Shown here: positions 10,153 to 20,120 of the stretch, in pieces | How the letters are laid out: the number at the start of each line of letters is the position of its first letter | How positions within the stretch are numbered: the stretch's first letter is position 1 | NCBI GenBank assembly: GCA_000818945.1 | Contig: KN805378.1 | Coordinates: forward strand, 267,523-331,522 | Length of the DNA: 64,000 nucleotides | Origin: Schizochytrium sp. CCTCC M209059 | Lineage: Eukaryota; Sar; Bigyra; Thraustochytrida; Thraustochytriidae | Reading direction: 5' to 3' | Notes under the pieces: generated by a model | Seen by the model: only the letters and a program-made list of their open reading frames with translations | Told to the model about the DNA's origin: nothing | Database searches by the model: none | Program-made: the position numbers and the translations under genes

Positions 10153-12000
10153 TTAAAGACGGGTTTGCGGATAGATGGGCTTGGCCATGCAGGAGCGCAC
10201 GTAAGCGTCAAGGTCTTCGGGTCGCTTTGCCGATGCAATAGCAAGCTTGAAGGCGCGGTCTGCGACGCGGACACCGATCTTGGCAGAGACCTCGCGAATG
10301 TGGCTGAGATGGGGGTACATGCGACCGCCATCGAGGTCCTCGTCAACCACCTGCTCTGCAAGAGCCTGCGCGGAGACGTAGAGAAGCTCGTTGGGGATGG
10401 TGGTCGCCTTGGCGGCGAGAACGCCAAGGCCGAGGCCGGGGAAGATGTAGGCGTTGTTGCCCTGGCCTGGGTACTTTGTGACAACCTCGCCGGACTCGAG
10501 CTCGACGTCAACCGGGTCAAAGGGGGATCCGCTGACAAAGATGGCGCGACCACTGCTCCAGTTGTAAGCCTGCTCGGCGGTGCACTCGGCCTGTGAGGTC
10601 GGGTTGCTAAGCGCGAAGATGAGCGGAACCTCGTTGATCTCGGCCATGTACTCAACAATGCTCTGCGTAAAGGTACGCGGGATGGCGGAGACGCCAATCA
10701 AGGCCGAGGGCTTGAGCATGTGAACAGCCTGCTCGAGCGAAGTGACGCGGCCGTCCTTGACCTCAAACTCGGTACCCTTGACAGCTTCAATGAGATCGTC
10801 GGTGATCTCGTGGGCGAAGTCAATCTTGTGGTGCTGGAGCTCGCCGTTGTCGTTGCGCGTCTTGGTGACGAGACCCTTGGAATCGACGAGCCAGATCTTG
10901 CGGCGGGCCTCAGCCTCCGAGATGGGCTCCTCGCCATCGTCGACAGCCTCTTCCTGGATGGCGTGGGCAATGAGGTTGGCAATACCGGTACCGGCCTCGC
11001 CAGCGCCGAGAAAGACAAAAGTGTGGTCGCGAAGCTTGTTCTTGCCGCCATCGACCTCGGAGGTGACGCGGAGCGAGGCGAGAACGCCGGCCAGAGAGAC
11101 GGCGGCGGTGCCTTGGATGTCGTCGTTAAAGGTCGTGTATGAGTGGCGGGTCTCTTCGAGCAGACGAAAGGCGTTGGTGTTGTCAAAGTCCTCGAACTGG
11201 ATGAGGAGCGAGCGGCCCCAGCGCTTCTGCGCGGCCTGCATGAACTCCTTGACAAGGTGGTCGTAGGTCTCGCCGCGCTCGCGCTTCTGGCGGAGACCCA
11301 TGTAGAGTTCGTCCTCGAGGAGGCTCTCGTTGTTGGTGCCGACATCGAGGATGACGGGAAGACACTGATGGTGCGGGATGCCAGCGCAGGCCGAGTAGAG
11401 TTGGAGCTTGCCCTGGGGAATGCCAAGGCCATTCGCGCCAAGGTCACCAAGACCAAGAATGCGGCCACCGTCGGTCATGACAATGGTGGTGACGTTATCC
11501 TCGGGCCAGTTGTCGACGAGGGCCTGGACGTTGCCGAGGTCGTTGAGCGAGACGTAGAGACCGCGCGGCTGCGTGTAAATGAGGTGGAACTCCTGGCATG
11601 CCTGGCCGACGGTGGGCGTGTAGACGAGGGGCATGCACTCGGAGATGTTCTCAGTGACAAGCTTGTAGAAGAGCTGGACATTCCTGTCGAGCAGGCCCAT
11701 AAGGAACTCGTACTTTTCGATGTCCGATGTCTTGCGCCTCAGGTGCTGAAGCTCGCGCTTGGTCTGGAGCTCCATGGACTCCTCGACGCTGGGCACGAGG
11801 CCGAGGACGCCATACTGCGCGCGCTCCTCTTGCGTGAAGCTCGTGCCCTTGTTGAAGTGCGGGTTTCGCAGCCGCTCCACGTTCGACTCTTCCGCGCCGC
11901 GGCTCGAGTCTTTGAGTGCCAGCGTCGCCTCTGCGGGCTTGCTGTCGGCGGCCTTGCTCTTGCGCGAGAAGATACCCATGGTGTCCAACAGTACGCTCAT
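10153..12000 (-). CDS. Malic enzyme, probably NADP-dependent
   Basis: 615 residues from the ATG at 12000; an alternative ATG (MGIFSRK) lies at 11979. The enzyme oxidatively decarboxylates malate to pyruvate with production of NAD(P)H. Family landmarks are all present in order: the catalytic-Tyr region VYTPTVGQACQEF, the GLGDLGANGLGIPQGK segment with the catalytic lysine, the metal-binding stretches IQFEDFDNTNAF and TFNDDIQGTA, the dinucleotide-binding FLGAGEAGTG, and ALSNPTSQAECTAEQAY. The strand after the nucleotide loop reads IWLVDSKG, as in plant and protist NADP-malic enzymes, which favours NADP but does not prove it. Length is normal for the family. The N-terminus is only mildly basic, so location (cytosol or mitochondrion) is open. 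In oleaginous protists this enzyme is a recognised NADPH source for fatty-acid synthesis. It is convergent with the myosin gene. Confidence 0.95.
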   Translation of the reverse strand: MSVLLDTMGIFSRKSKAADSKPAEATLALKDSSRGAEESNVERLRNPHFNKGTSFTQEERAQYGVLGLVPSVEESMELQTKRELQHLRRKTSDIEKYEFLMGLLDRNVQLFYKLVTENISECMPLVYTPTVGQACQEFHLIYTQPRGLYVSLNDLGNVQALVDNWPEDNVTTIVMTDGGRILGLGDLGANGLGIPQGKLQLYSACAGIPHHQCLPVILDVGTNNESLLEDELYMGLRQKRERGETYDHLVKEFMQAAQKRWGRSLLIQFEDFDNTNAFRLLEETRHSYTTFNDDIQGTAAVSLAGVLASLRVTSEVDGGKNKLRDHTFVFLGAGEAGTGIANLIAHAIQEEAVDDGEEPISEAEARRKIWLVDSKGLVTKTRNDNGELQHHKIDFAHEITDDLIEAVKGTEFEVKDGRVTSLEQAVHMLKPSALIGVSAIPRTFTQSIVEYMAEINEVPLIFALSNPTSQAECTAEQAYNWSSGRAIFVSGSPFDPVDVELESGEVVTKYPGQGNNAYIFPGLGLGVLAAKATTIPNELLYVSAQALAEQVVDEDLDGGRMYPHLSHIREVSAKIGVRVADRAFKLAIASAKRPEDLDAYVRSCMAKPIYPQTRL

Positions 12001-13243
12001 CCGTACCTCACGAAAGGGGACTGCCGTCGCCTCCGAGCACCCGAAGCCAGCAAACACAACAAACAAACAATCACCCCTTCTTCTAGCCTTGACACGCGCG
12101 AGGCCCAGCCTCTACGCTTTGCTACGCCCAGACTAGGCTATGCTTGCCTGCTTGCTTACTTGCTCGCGCGGTGTGGACTCGAGCGGAGCGGTGTGGCCTC
12201 GCTCGAGTGGACCCGAGGAATGGAGCGGAGCGGAGTGCAGTGCAGTGGACTCCGAGGCGAGCGCCGCAATGAGATGCGATGCGATGCGATGCGATGCGAT
12301 GCAAAGGACTGGGATGCGATGCCTCGGGGCGAGATCGAATCGCGCCGTCTGTCTCAAGCCAGCAGGCGAGCGAGCGCAGGTCCTCTGACGGACGGGACAG
12401 TCGGACTTCCTTCCTTTTCCCCTCTCTCTCTCCCTCTCCTTCCTTCCGTCTTCTGTCTCAGCGCTCTGCTGCGTCGCTGCTTTCCTTCCACACGTTCACG
12501 CATACCGTTCGCGGGGCGACCCAGCAACAACAACAATCATCATCATCATCATCATTCATTCATTCGTTCATTCATGCGTCAGTCCTTCGTTCGTTCGTTC
12601 GTTCGTTCGTTCATCCATCCCTTCCTGTGCCAGTCCCCTCTCCCTCCCAGGTGAGGCGGCCAGCCGAACCAATCGATCGATCGATCGACCAAGGGCTCCG
12701 AGAGCTCCGAGAGGTGGACGCTGCACACGCAAACGCGAAGCGCTCATGTTTCTGTTTCTCCACGCCTCTCGCAATCGCAATCGCACTTGTCGCGGCACAC
12801 TTGTCGCGCGCGCGGAGCGATGGAATGACGTCGATGCGATGTGCATTCATCATTTCATTCATTCATTCATTCATTCATGCGTGCGCTCGTCCTATCATCC
12901 GGAGCCTAGGTTCCATCAAAAATCATCCTCCCCACCTAAATCATCATCGTCATCATCATCATCATCATCATCACATCACCACCGCCACGGCCGCCGCCAA
13001 CCAATACCGCACGCGTCCTCATCGACCCGAAGAAGAACGACAACAAGCCCAAGATGTTGGTCGCAGCCTCGCGCGCAAGCGAGCATGGAATCTCAGCATG
13101 GGCCTCCTTTCTCTATAAGAACGGCAGCAAGAAAAAGAGAAAGAAGGAAAAGAAAGAAACCCTTGCCCTCTGCGCTGCCAGCACAGAACGCGCGGGCACC
13201 GGCGCACGGGGCGCGGCTCCTTCCGGCTCCCTCCCTGATTCCT

Positions 13244-13265
13244 CCCCCCCCCCCCCCCCCCCCCC
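13244..13265. repeat. Homopolymer C run
   Basis: 22 consecutive C bases, a likely site of length error in assembly or of strand slippage. Confidence 0.9.
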
Positions 13266-14269
13266 TCCCCCGCTTCTCCCCTGGACGCCCCGCTAGCCCG
13301 GCTTACCGTGTCTTCTGGGTCTGCGGCTTGGCTTTCCAGGTCTGCCCGAGTCCAAGCGCGGCTTCTGCGGCTTCGGCCTCGCGCATACATACGTACGCAC
13401 GTACGTACGTACGTACATACATGCATGCATACACGCTCGCGCGAGAAGGGACGAGCGAGCGTCTGCCGCTGCACCGGCGTGCGTCGCGCCGTCTGTGCGT
13501 GCGTATGTATGTCGGGAGCGAGGGGTGATGGTAGAAATAAGGTAGGCCCACGCTGGCGCTCTCGTTGCCTGTGGATCATTCTCGCTCGCAACATCTTCAT
13601 CGTCCGTGTCATTCGGCGGCGGATGGATACCCAAGGAAATGAATACGCATGCAGCGCGGCGCCGGCGCGTCAGTCGGTCATTCGGTCAGCCAGCCAGCCA
13701 ACCGGGCCGGTCTGTCAGGCAACCCAAGCGGGTCCGGCGCCGGTGCCAGGCCGTGCGTCTTCGGAAGCTCAACTTGCGCTGCTGCTGCTCGAAACGTGTC
13801 GTTCGATCGATCGTTCGTTCGTCCTTTCGCCCATTCGTCGCCGCTGTCTCGCGCTCAGTCTGGCGCAGCTGCGTCAGTGCAGTCTGCGCCAAAAAGTATC
13901 TTGTTCTAGTTCACCTTTGTCGCGCACGTCGATACGTATGTGTGTACGTATGTCCGTCGCCGCGACAGCGGACATGCGCGCGGTCCGCATCCCGCGCAGC
14001 CTCTTCGTCATCTCCAAAACCTTGTCCACCATCAGCAGCAGCAGGCGAGGAAACCTGCGAGGGTTGCTGCGCAGTTGTGCCCGTCGGACCGCGGCGCGGC
14101 GGCGCGGCGACGGCCCGGAGCGACGTCGTCGCGTACGCCGCCTGCGCACGCCTTCCTCGCGCCGACGGACGCTACGACGTGCGACGCTGGCGCGAGGCTC
14201 GATCGAGGCGATCGCGGCAGCGGGTCGAGCTAGCTCTGCTGGGCTCCAAGATGAGCGAGCTTGGCGCAG

Positions 14270-14311
14270 GGAAGAAGAAGAAGAAGAAGAAGAAGAAGAA
14301 GAAGAAGAAGC
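14270..14311. repeat. (GAA)n trinucleotide microsatellite
   Basis: About 13 perfect GAA/AAG units in non-coding DNA. Confidence 0.9.
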
Positions 14312-15234
14312 ACTCGCTCGTCAGATGATGATCGTGATCTTGAGCATGATGAGCAGGATCGGGATCGGGATCGCGACCAAGGTCTCCGACGCTTACTCTG
14401 AAAAACAAAAACCGGAGCCAGAACCGGCACCGGCACCGGCACCGGCACCGGCAACGGCAACGGCACCGGCGTGAGTGAGGGTGCGTGCGTGAGAGCGAGC
14501 GAGCGTGTGTGCGTGCGTGGTTGATTCCTGGTCAAAGCAAATCTTTCCTGCAGAGGCCATTTGGGACCTCGCAAACACCCTTGCGTGCCCCCCTCGGGTC
14601 CTATTTCGGCGGACGGCTGAGGGGGCAGACCGCGCCGAAAATGATGACGCTGCGTATGCGACGCGCCTGCGCAGGCGCCGTGCGAGTAGCGACTGCGAGC
14701 GAGCTGTAACTTGAAGGCATCGACGCAGACGCGCGCCCGAAGGGAGGCTGGGAGGGAGGGCCCGAGGGATGGAGGAAAAATGCTAGCGAGTCTGTTCGAC
14801 GGAACTGGTGTGTGTTTGCATGTATCTTTGATCGATCGTCTGTCTCGATCGTTAGGCGTAGGAAAATGAATTCTCTCAGCACAGCGGCGCAGTTTTCGCC
14901 CCTTCCCCGGTATGCTTTTCCCGGACTGTGGGGAAGAGGAACTGCATGTTGTTGGTTTTGGAGTGGCATGGCAAGCAGGCAAGGAAGCAAGGGTGGGTGC
15001 AAGGCAGGCAGGCAGACGATGCACTGCAGTTGAACTGCGCATATGCTCGCTCGCCAAGGTTACAAGATTGCGAGCGCCCTTGCGGGATCCCACGCGCTCA
15101 ATGCAGATGTGACGCTTCTTTACTATGATTGTGTATTCATTCTAGAAAAGGACAACGACGCAAGGCATCGCGTGCGGCATCACCGCACCATACGACACGC
15201 GTCGAGCCGCAAGCCACGAGCCACAAAGGCTACT

Positions 15235-18200
15235 TTACTCAAAAACAAACTCGTCGACGAAACCGAGGAAGCGCTCGCCGTACCTTTCTGGATCCACGGC
15301 AGAAATGCCATCCGCGTGCTGCGTGAGACCCTTGAAAACGCTCTCCAGCTTCTTGGAAAGGTTGAACTCCTGGAGAATGTCAATAATGCCCACAAAGAGC
15401 TTGACCGGGTACTTGCGGCCCGTCGCGTTCGAGGTTCGCGTCGCGTCAAAACCCTGGTGCTTCGGGCCGCCCAGGGTCGCCCATAATGGCAAGCAGAACT
15501 TGGAGTTCGGCTCAAAGATCTGAGAGAGCTCAGGCGAGAGCGCAGAAGCCTCGCTCGTGGCGCGCGGCCGCTGCGGTGTCATCGGCGTCTGCGAGGGCGG
15601 ACTTGTCGACGCACGCGGACCTGAAGCGTTGCCGGCCGACCACCCTGTGTTGACCGTTCGCGAGGCCCCATTCTTGCTGCACCCACGGCCCAGACTCTTC
15701 CTCCCACTGCTGCTGCGTCGGCCCGGTCTGCTTGCATGGCTTGCCCGAGACAGTGACAAGGATCGCCTCGACGCCGGGTCCATGACCACGGGCGAGGAAA
15801 TCCGACGCTGCACCATTTGCTGTAAACTTCGGTCAGCCTGCCATTTGGGTGGACACCTGTTGGCCTTGTTGGTAAGGAACTCGTGCAACACGGGACTGTC
15901 GACCCGGTGATTCACGAGACTCAAGATGCTCTGGATCCACTGCGTCAGCTCTTGCTGCCGCCGCCGCACGAAATCAGGTTCCATGAAACCGATCAGCTGC
16001 TTGCGCGGGAGTGCAGGCAGCCGAAGGGCAGAATTTGCGCTCTTGAGCTCATCTTGCAGGCCCTTTTGTAGTTTCTCAAAGTCCTTGTATCGACGAAAGA
16101 CAATCCACTGGATGTCAGGCTTTGACTCGCTTGTAGCGACCGGTTGACTCTCAGCCGCTCGCATTTTTTCCGGGTTGTCAACGCTTTCCGCGCCTGCCCC
16201 TACTCCGAGGGAGGGGGGGACAAGTTCGCGCGTCACCAAAAAGCTATAGAGCGTACACGACTGACGAAAGATGGTCGAACTCTCGCGAGATCGTTTTGCC
16301 TTGCCGTGGCCAATGAGCTGCACTTGCACAGTGGAGCCTTCGGGAAGCAAGGATGCCGTCTCTTGTCTTTGCAGTCGGTTTCTACGCAGGATTGCGCCCA
16401 ACTCGGAATGTGCCTCTTCCTCTTCCTCGGCGTGCTGGAACGCCTCAAAGCCCTCCGAAGTTCGGCAGGAAGACAGCTCCGAGGGCCCCGGCGAGCTTGC
16501 CAGAGCAGGAAAAGGAATACCTGATGGCGAATCCAGTGAGTCAAGCGGCATTTGCTGCTGCTGCTGCTGCTGCTGCTGCACGATTCGGCTTCCAGACCCC
16601 ATGAATGGGGATCCGTCCAGCTTGTCGTCCGAGGCCACGCCCACGAGAAATGAATAATCCATGAGATTATGCCGCTCCAACCACTCCACATCGTGTTGCA
16701 GCTGGCTCACGAGAAGGGCCTTGCGCTTGGGACCGAGCGCGAAACGACTTCGCAGATTCAGGTCCTTCAACACAAACGGCTTTGACCCGGATGGCGTCGT
16801 CCCAGTCGACCCGCGCCGCGTTTGGAAAGTCGGCGTCGAGAACGTGCTCCCTGCAGCCTGCATCGCGCCGCCGCTACTCAAGACGCTGTTTTGACGCGAC
16901 AAGCTGGTAACACCTGTCTTGCCGATGGTGCTTGGTGTCGAACAAACCGATGAAGGCGAGCTAAACGAGTGTTGCAGCGACAAGCGTTTCGTCGCAGATG
17001 GCGTGCCATCCACCGAGGACTTTCGGCCCAGCGGTGGAGTTGCTGCTGCATGCAAGGCTTTGTTGGGCGAACAGGTAAATCGATTGTGCACAGAACCCTT
17101 GAGGTCGTACACCTCGTTTAGCTGCAGGCTTGCTTGTTTTGGTGGGAACTCTAGCACATTCGTCATGACGACAATCGTCATGCTTTGCGGAAGCACGTCG
17201 GGAATGGCGTCCACAGTGTATAGACCCAGAAATCTGGGCAGGTACGAGTGCGGGTACGAGGTCACGTGCTCGACCATGCTCGGCAGAATGCGGAGAAGTG
17301 TTTCACGTTCCGATCGTCGGACTTCCTTGACGACAAACTTTTGATCTGCACTCTTGAAAAAAATCGCGCCACTCTTTCCACTTCCCTGCGCCCCGCCTCG
17401 CAAAGCTTCCCCGCACATTGACGTCAGATAATCATCCTCCTGAATGTCTTGTTGCTGACGCAAGTTGCGAAAGACAACCGGACACCAGTCAGAAAGGCGA
17501 AATTGAAATGTTCGGCGCGACGACAATTCCAAGTATGGCTGGTGCTGCACAACCTGAGTAAAGTCTTTTGGGCTCGTGTCGCGCTGCGGCTGAAGCCGAT
17601 CCTGCGTCAAGGCAAGATGGATGCCGTGACTAAGTACTCGGCCTAATAAAGACTCCTGCTGTCTCTGCGGGGCCGCAATACTTGGATCTCCTCCAGCGTC
17701 GCTTCGTCGCGCCGTCTCCACAACGGACGAAGACCGCTGCCCAAACGGATGGATGTCGGCTGGTGCCGATGGCGCCGAGGTCGAACGGAACTCCCGCACG
17801 GGAGTGTCTTGAATCAGTGATTTCTGGAGGCTTGCCAGTGTGGCTTCATCGATGGGGCCTCCTGTCTGGGTTGCCCCCTCAAGAGACCTGAACGATCCCT
17901 CTTCCTCGCTCTCTTCTTCCTCCTTTTTTCCGTTTTCGCCCTCGTCTCCTTTCTCGTCTTGCTTCATTTCAGCCTCAGCAATGCGGTCTGTAACGTCATC
18001 GCCCTTTTCCTTCACTTCAGGTGAAAGAATCTCGCTTGATTTCAGATCGCATGTAGATTCTTCTTTTGCGATGGATATTTCTGTGCTCGGAATTGCATCA
18101 TCATTAGCTTGAATGCCATCTTCCTTTTCCTCGGTAACAACGTCTGCCCTCTGCAACGTCTTGGTGCCTGTTAGTTGCGATAGCCGTGCATCAGTCACAG

Positions 18201-19284
18201 ATGTGGAGGGACTGAGTGCGTTCACTGTAGCTTTCGAATCTCCAATGGCGCTTTCGATTACCTGTTGCGGCAAGTTTTCTGCAAGTGAGCTTGCCTGCCT
18301 CCCAACGGCGCCCAACCTGGAGCCCGATGCAAATCCTGCTACTGCAGTTTCATTCAATTTTTCTGCATTATGACCTCCTGGTGCAGTTTTCCGGGGCGAA
18401 AAGGTTGTTGTGCTGATTTTCGATGTGCTTCGAGCTTCTTTGGAGACCTGCTGGACTCGAGATGCAGGCTTGGAATATGGTTCCGGAATCAGCGTTGTTG
18501 ATGCCGTCGAAGAAACGGGTGCTGGTGCCGAAGCGACGCTTTGTTCCGGTCTCGAGACTGCTTCGTCGCATCTTTCGTGCACAGCTGTACGGAGAGTCGA
18601 GTCCAGAGGCAGCGATTTATCCTTGGTGGTCTTGACACTTGCACTCCGCGAACGGCTAGAGCTCGTCGAAGGGGGCGGAACCGAAGATTGCAACGAGGAC
18701 GAACGAAGCGCGGAAGACCTCGAGGAACGTGCTTGCAGAGATGGAACCTGCCCTAGCGAGATCGAGCCGGATGGCTTTGCTCTCCTTGGAGAAGCGTTTT
18801 TCACCAGCGGCGAGGTCGATCCAAGCCGAGAAGCCCTAGGTGAGGATTGAGACTCTGCCACGCGGTTTTCCTGTTCTGTAACAATGCGGCGAGGCTGGAT
18901 TGATAGACGCGGGGATGCCATTGCAAAGCTGTCTTCCTCGCGCAAAGCAAAATTACTTTGCGGCTGGTACGAAAGCCTGTCGCGCGCGGTTTTGGTTGTC
19001 TGGGACGCGGGCTCCAAGCCCGCGCGGACCAGTCGACGATCGCACTCCTCTTGCAAACGTCGTTTCCTGTCCTCAAAATTCTCCGTCAAGCGGGAGCCGG
19101 CGCGGGCCCTGTTGTTCGATGCGACAGCATGTGCTCCTTGCGTCGCCTGAAGCAGTCTTCGCTCTGCAGCAGCGCTCAACAACGGTCCTTGCGTTGATTG
19201 CGAGCTCACGCGTCGTCGTGAGAGCTCTGCGCCGCAGGCAATTGATTTTGCGCGCGTCGCGCGGTGTCCTGAGCCCGCGTCCAT
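15235..19284 (-). CDS. Phosphatidylinositol phosphate kinase with internal PX domain
   Basis: 1349 residues from the first in-frame ATG at 19284; the frame opens upstream only on GTG. Residues 1 to about 590 are Ser-rich and disordered. The PIPK catalytic core begins near 590 (FQFRLSDWCPVVFRNLR) and has the Gly-rich loop GGAQGSGKSG (~630), the ATP-binding lysine in FVVKEVRR (~648), the DLKGSVHNR motif (~726) and MDYSFLVG (875-882). A poly-Gln stretch follows (16555-16580). Then, inside the kinase fold, comes a complete PX domain (~980-1146) with the FRRYKDFEKL basic motif and LPALPRKQLIGF..DFVRRRQQEL. The kinase C-terminal lobe resumes at about 1295 (FVGIIDILQEFNLSKKLE, ISAVDPERYGERFLGFV). 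It should phosphorylate PI4P or PI5P to PI(4,5)P2; the specificity class cannot be set from sequence alone. The PX domain would add lipid-dependent membrane targeting. Confidence in family is high. Confidence 0.92.
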   Translation of the reverse strand: MDAGSGHRATRAKSIACGAELSRRRVSSQSTQGPLLSAAAERRLLQATQGAHAVASNNRARAGSRLTENFEDRKRRLQEECDRRLVRAGLEPASQTTKTARDRLSYQPQSNFALREEDSFAMASPRLSIQPRRIVTEQENRVAESQSSPRASRLGSTSPLVKNASPRRAKPSGSISLGQVPSLQARSSRSSALRSSSLQSSVPPPSTSSSRSRSASVKTTKDKSLPLDSTLRTAVHERCDEAVSRPEQSVASAPAPVSSTASTTLIPEPYSKPASRVQQVSKEARSTSKISTTTFSPRKTAPGGHNAEKLNETAVAGFASGSRLGAVGRQASSLAENLPQQVIESAIGDSKATVNALSPSTSVTDARLSQLTGTKTLQRADVVTEEKEDGIQANDDAIPSTEISIAKEESTCDLKSSEILSPEVKEKGDDVTDRIAEAEMKQDEKGDEGENGKKEEEESEEEGSFRSLEGATQTGGPIDEATLASLQKSLIQDTPVREFRSTSAPSAPADIHPFGQRSSSVVETARRSDAGGDPSIAAPQRQQESLLGRVLSHGIHLALTQDRLQPQRDTSPKDFTQVVQHQPYLELSSRRTFQFRLSDWCPVVFRNLRQQQDIQEDDYLTSMCGEALRGGAQGSGKSGAIFFKSADQKFVVKEVRRSERETLLRILPSMVEHVTSYPHSYLPRFLGLYTVDAIPDVLPQSMTIVVMTNVLEFPPKQASLQLNEVYDLKGSVHNRFTCSPNKALHAAATPPLGRKSSVDGTPSATKRLSLQHSFSSPSSVCSTPSTIGKTGVTSLSRQNSVLSSGGAMQAAGSTFSTPTFQTRRGSTGTTPSGSKPFVLKDLNLRSRFALGPKRKALLVSQLQHDVEWLERHNLMDYSFLVGVASDDKLDGSPFMGSGSRIVQQQQQQQQQMPLDSLDSPSGIPFPALASSPGPSELSSCRTSEGFEAFQHAEEEEEAHSELGAILRRNRLQRQETASLLPEGSTVQVQLIGHGKAKRSRESSTIFRQSCTLYSFLVTRELVPPSLGVGAGAESVDNPEKMRAAESQPVATSESKPDIQWIVFRRYKDFEKLQKGLQDELKSANSALRLPALPRKQLIGFMEPDFVRRRQQELTQWIQSILSLVNHRVDSPVLHEFLTNKANRCPPKWQADRSLQQMVQRRISSPVVMDPASRRSLSLSRASHASRPGRRSSSGRKSLGRGCSKNGASRTVNTGWSAGNASGPRASTSPPSQTPMTPQRPRATSEASALSPELSQIFEPNSKFCLPLWATLGGPKHQGFDATRTSNATGRKYPVKLFVGIIDILQEFNLSKKLESVFKGLTQHADGISAVDPERYGERFLGFVDEFVFE

Positions 19285-20120
19285 TGTGAATGCAATCGAC
19301 CCCGACCGCGTCGATCGATCTCGTGCCCGTTCGCGCTTTGTCTCCGCTTCAGAGCCGCGTTGCCTTGCAGGGCCCTTTTCAAGGTGTTTGGGAGTGGAGT
19401 GGCCCAGGTGGCTTTTGCGTTTTGTCTCTCCTTTGCCAAATTGCGACTGCTTCGTGCACTGCTCCCCGTGGTCCTCGCACGCCGGCAGCACGCAAAGGTC
19501 AGCGCGACGTATCGGCTCGCGGCTGCGCGCCCTCTCGAATCTCTGCGTCGCCCGCTATGCCCGCTACGCCGGGTACGCTGCGCTGGCCTCGCTCTTCGCT
19601 CTCGTTTTGGTAAACCTTCAAGTTGTCTTCTCCTCCACCTCGCTCTCGATACGCCGCGCGCGGTCTTTCAGGTCTTTCGTTGCCGCGCGAAACCGATTTT
19701 TTGCATACTGGACTTCTTTCCTTTGTCCTTATCCACTCTGCGAGTCTTGCCGCTGTTACCGGCGCAATGCTCGTACAAATTGCCCGGTGAAAGGGGTCTT
19801 ATTGGGAACATTTATGTGCACCGTACCCCCTACCCCCCGGCCCTCCACCTTGTGGGGTAGGGTAGGAGTTTATGCCCACGAACGCGCGCACGTGCATCGG
19901 ATTAGGAGACGTACATCATTATTGGCCTACAGGGCCTAAAGCGTGCATAGAAAGGGTTGCGCAGGCAAGGTGGCAGCACTTCGTGCACGTGCTGCAAGCT
20001 GGGATAACCACATGTACTTTCTACGATGGATGAACTTGGGAGAAGATGTACTGGGAGCGTGACCGCATCGGCCGCCAGACCGTGATTGCCGCGTAGCCGC
20101 TGCCTCGCGAAGGCAGGAAA
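19285..20120. promoter_or_regulatory. Divergent intergenic region between lipid kinase and transporter
   Basis: 836 bp between two divergent genes. The kinase frame stays open on the minus strand to 19491 without another ATG, so part of this is probably 5' UTR. No further motif was recognised. Confidence 0.4.

Larger units (their letters stand above)
12001..15234. other. Microsatellite-rich spacer without recognised genes
   Basis: 3.2 kb between the malic enzyme 5' end and the lipid kinase 3' end. Arrays seen in order: GATGC (about 12270-12303), CAT (12536-12556), TTCG (12587-12612), ATCG (12672-12690), ATTC (12844-12880), CAT (12946-12975), a 22-base C run (13244-13265), ACGT (13385-13425), GAA (14270-14311), CCGGCA (14420-14470) and GGCA (about 15000). 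All long frames here (for example 12279-13118 and 13308-14474) are made of Ser/His/Arg/Pro low-complexity residues on both strands and are rejected as genes. Confidence 0.7.

Noticed and set aside
11143..12654. 503-aa plus-strand ORF
   Set aside because: Antisense shadow of the malic enzyme gene followed by microsatellite DNA; the minus strand has intact catalytic motifs.
13308..14474. 388-aa plus-strand ORF in the 12-15 kb spacer
   Set aside because: Arg/Ser/Ala low complexity passing through ACGT, GAA and CCGGCA microsatellites, with no domain.
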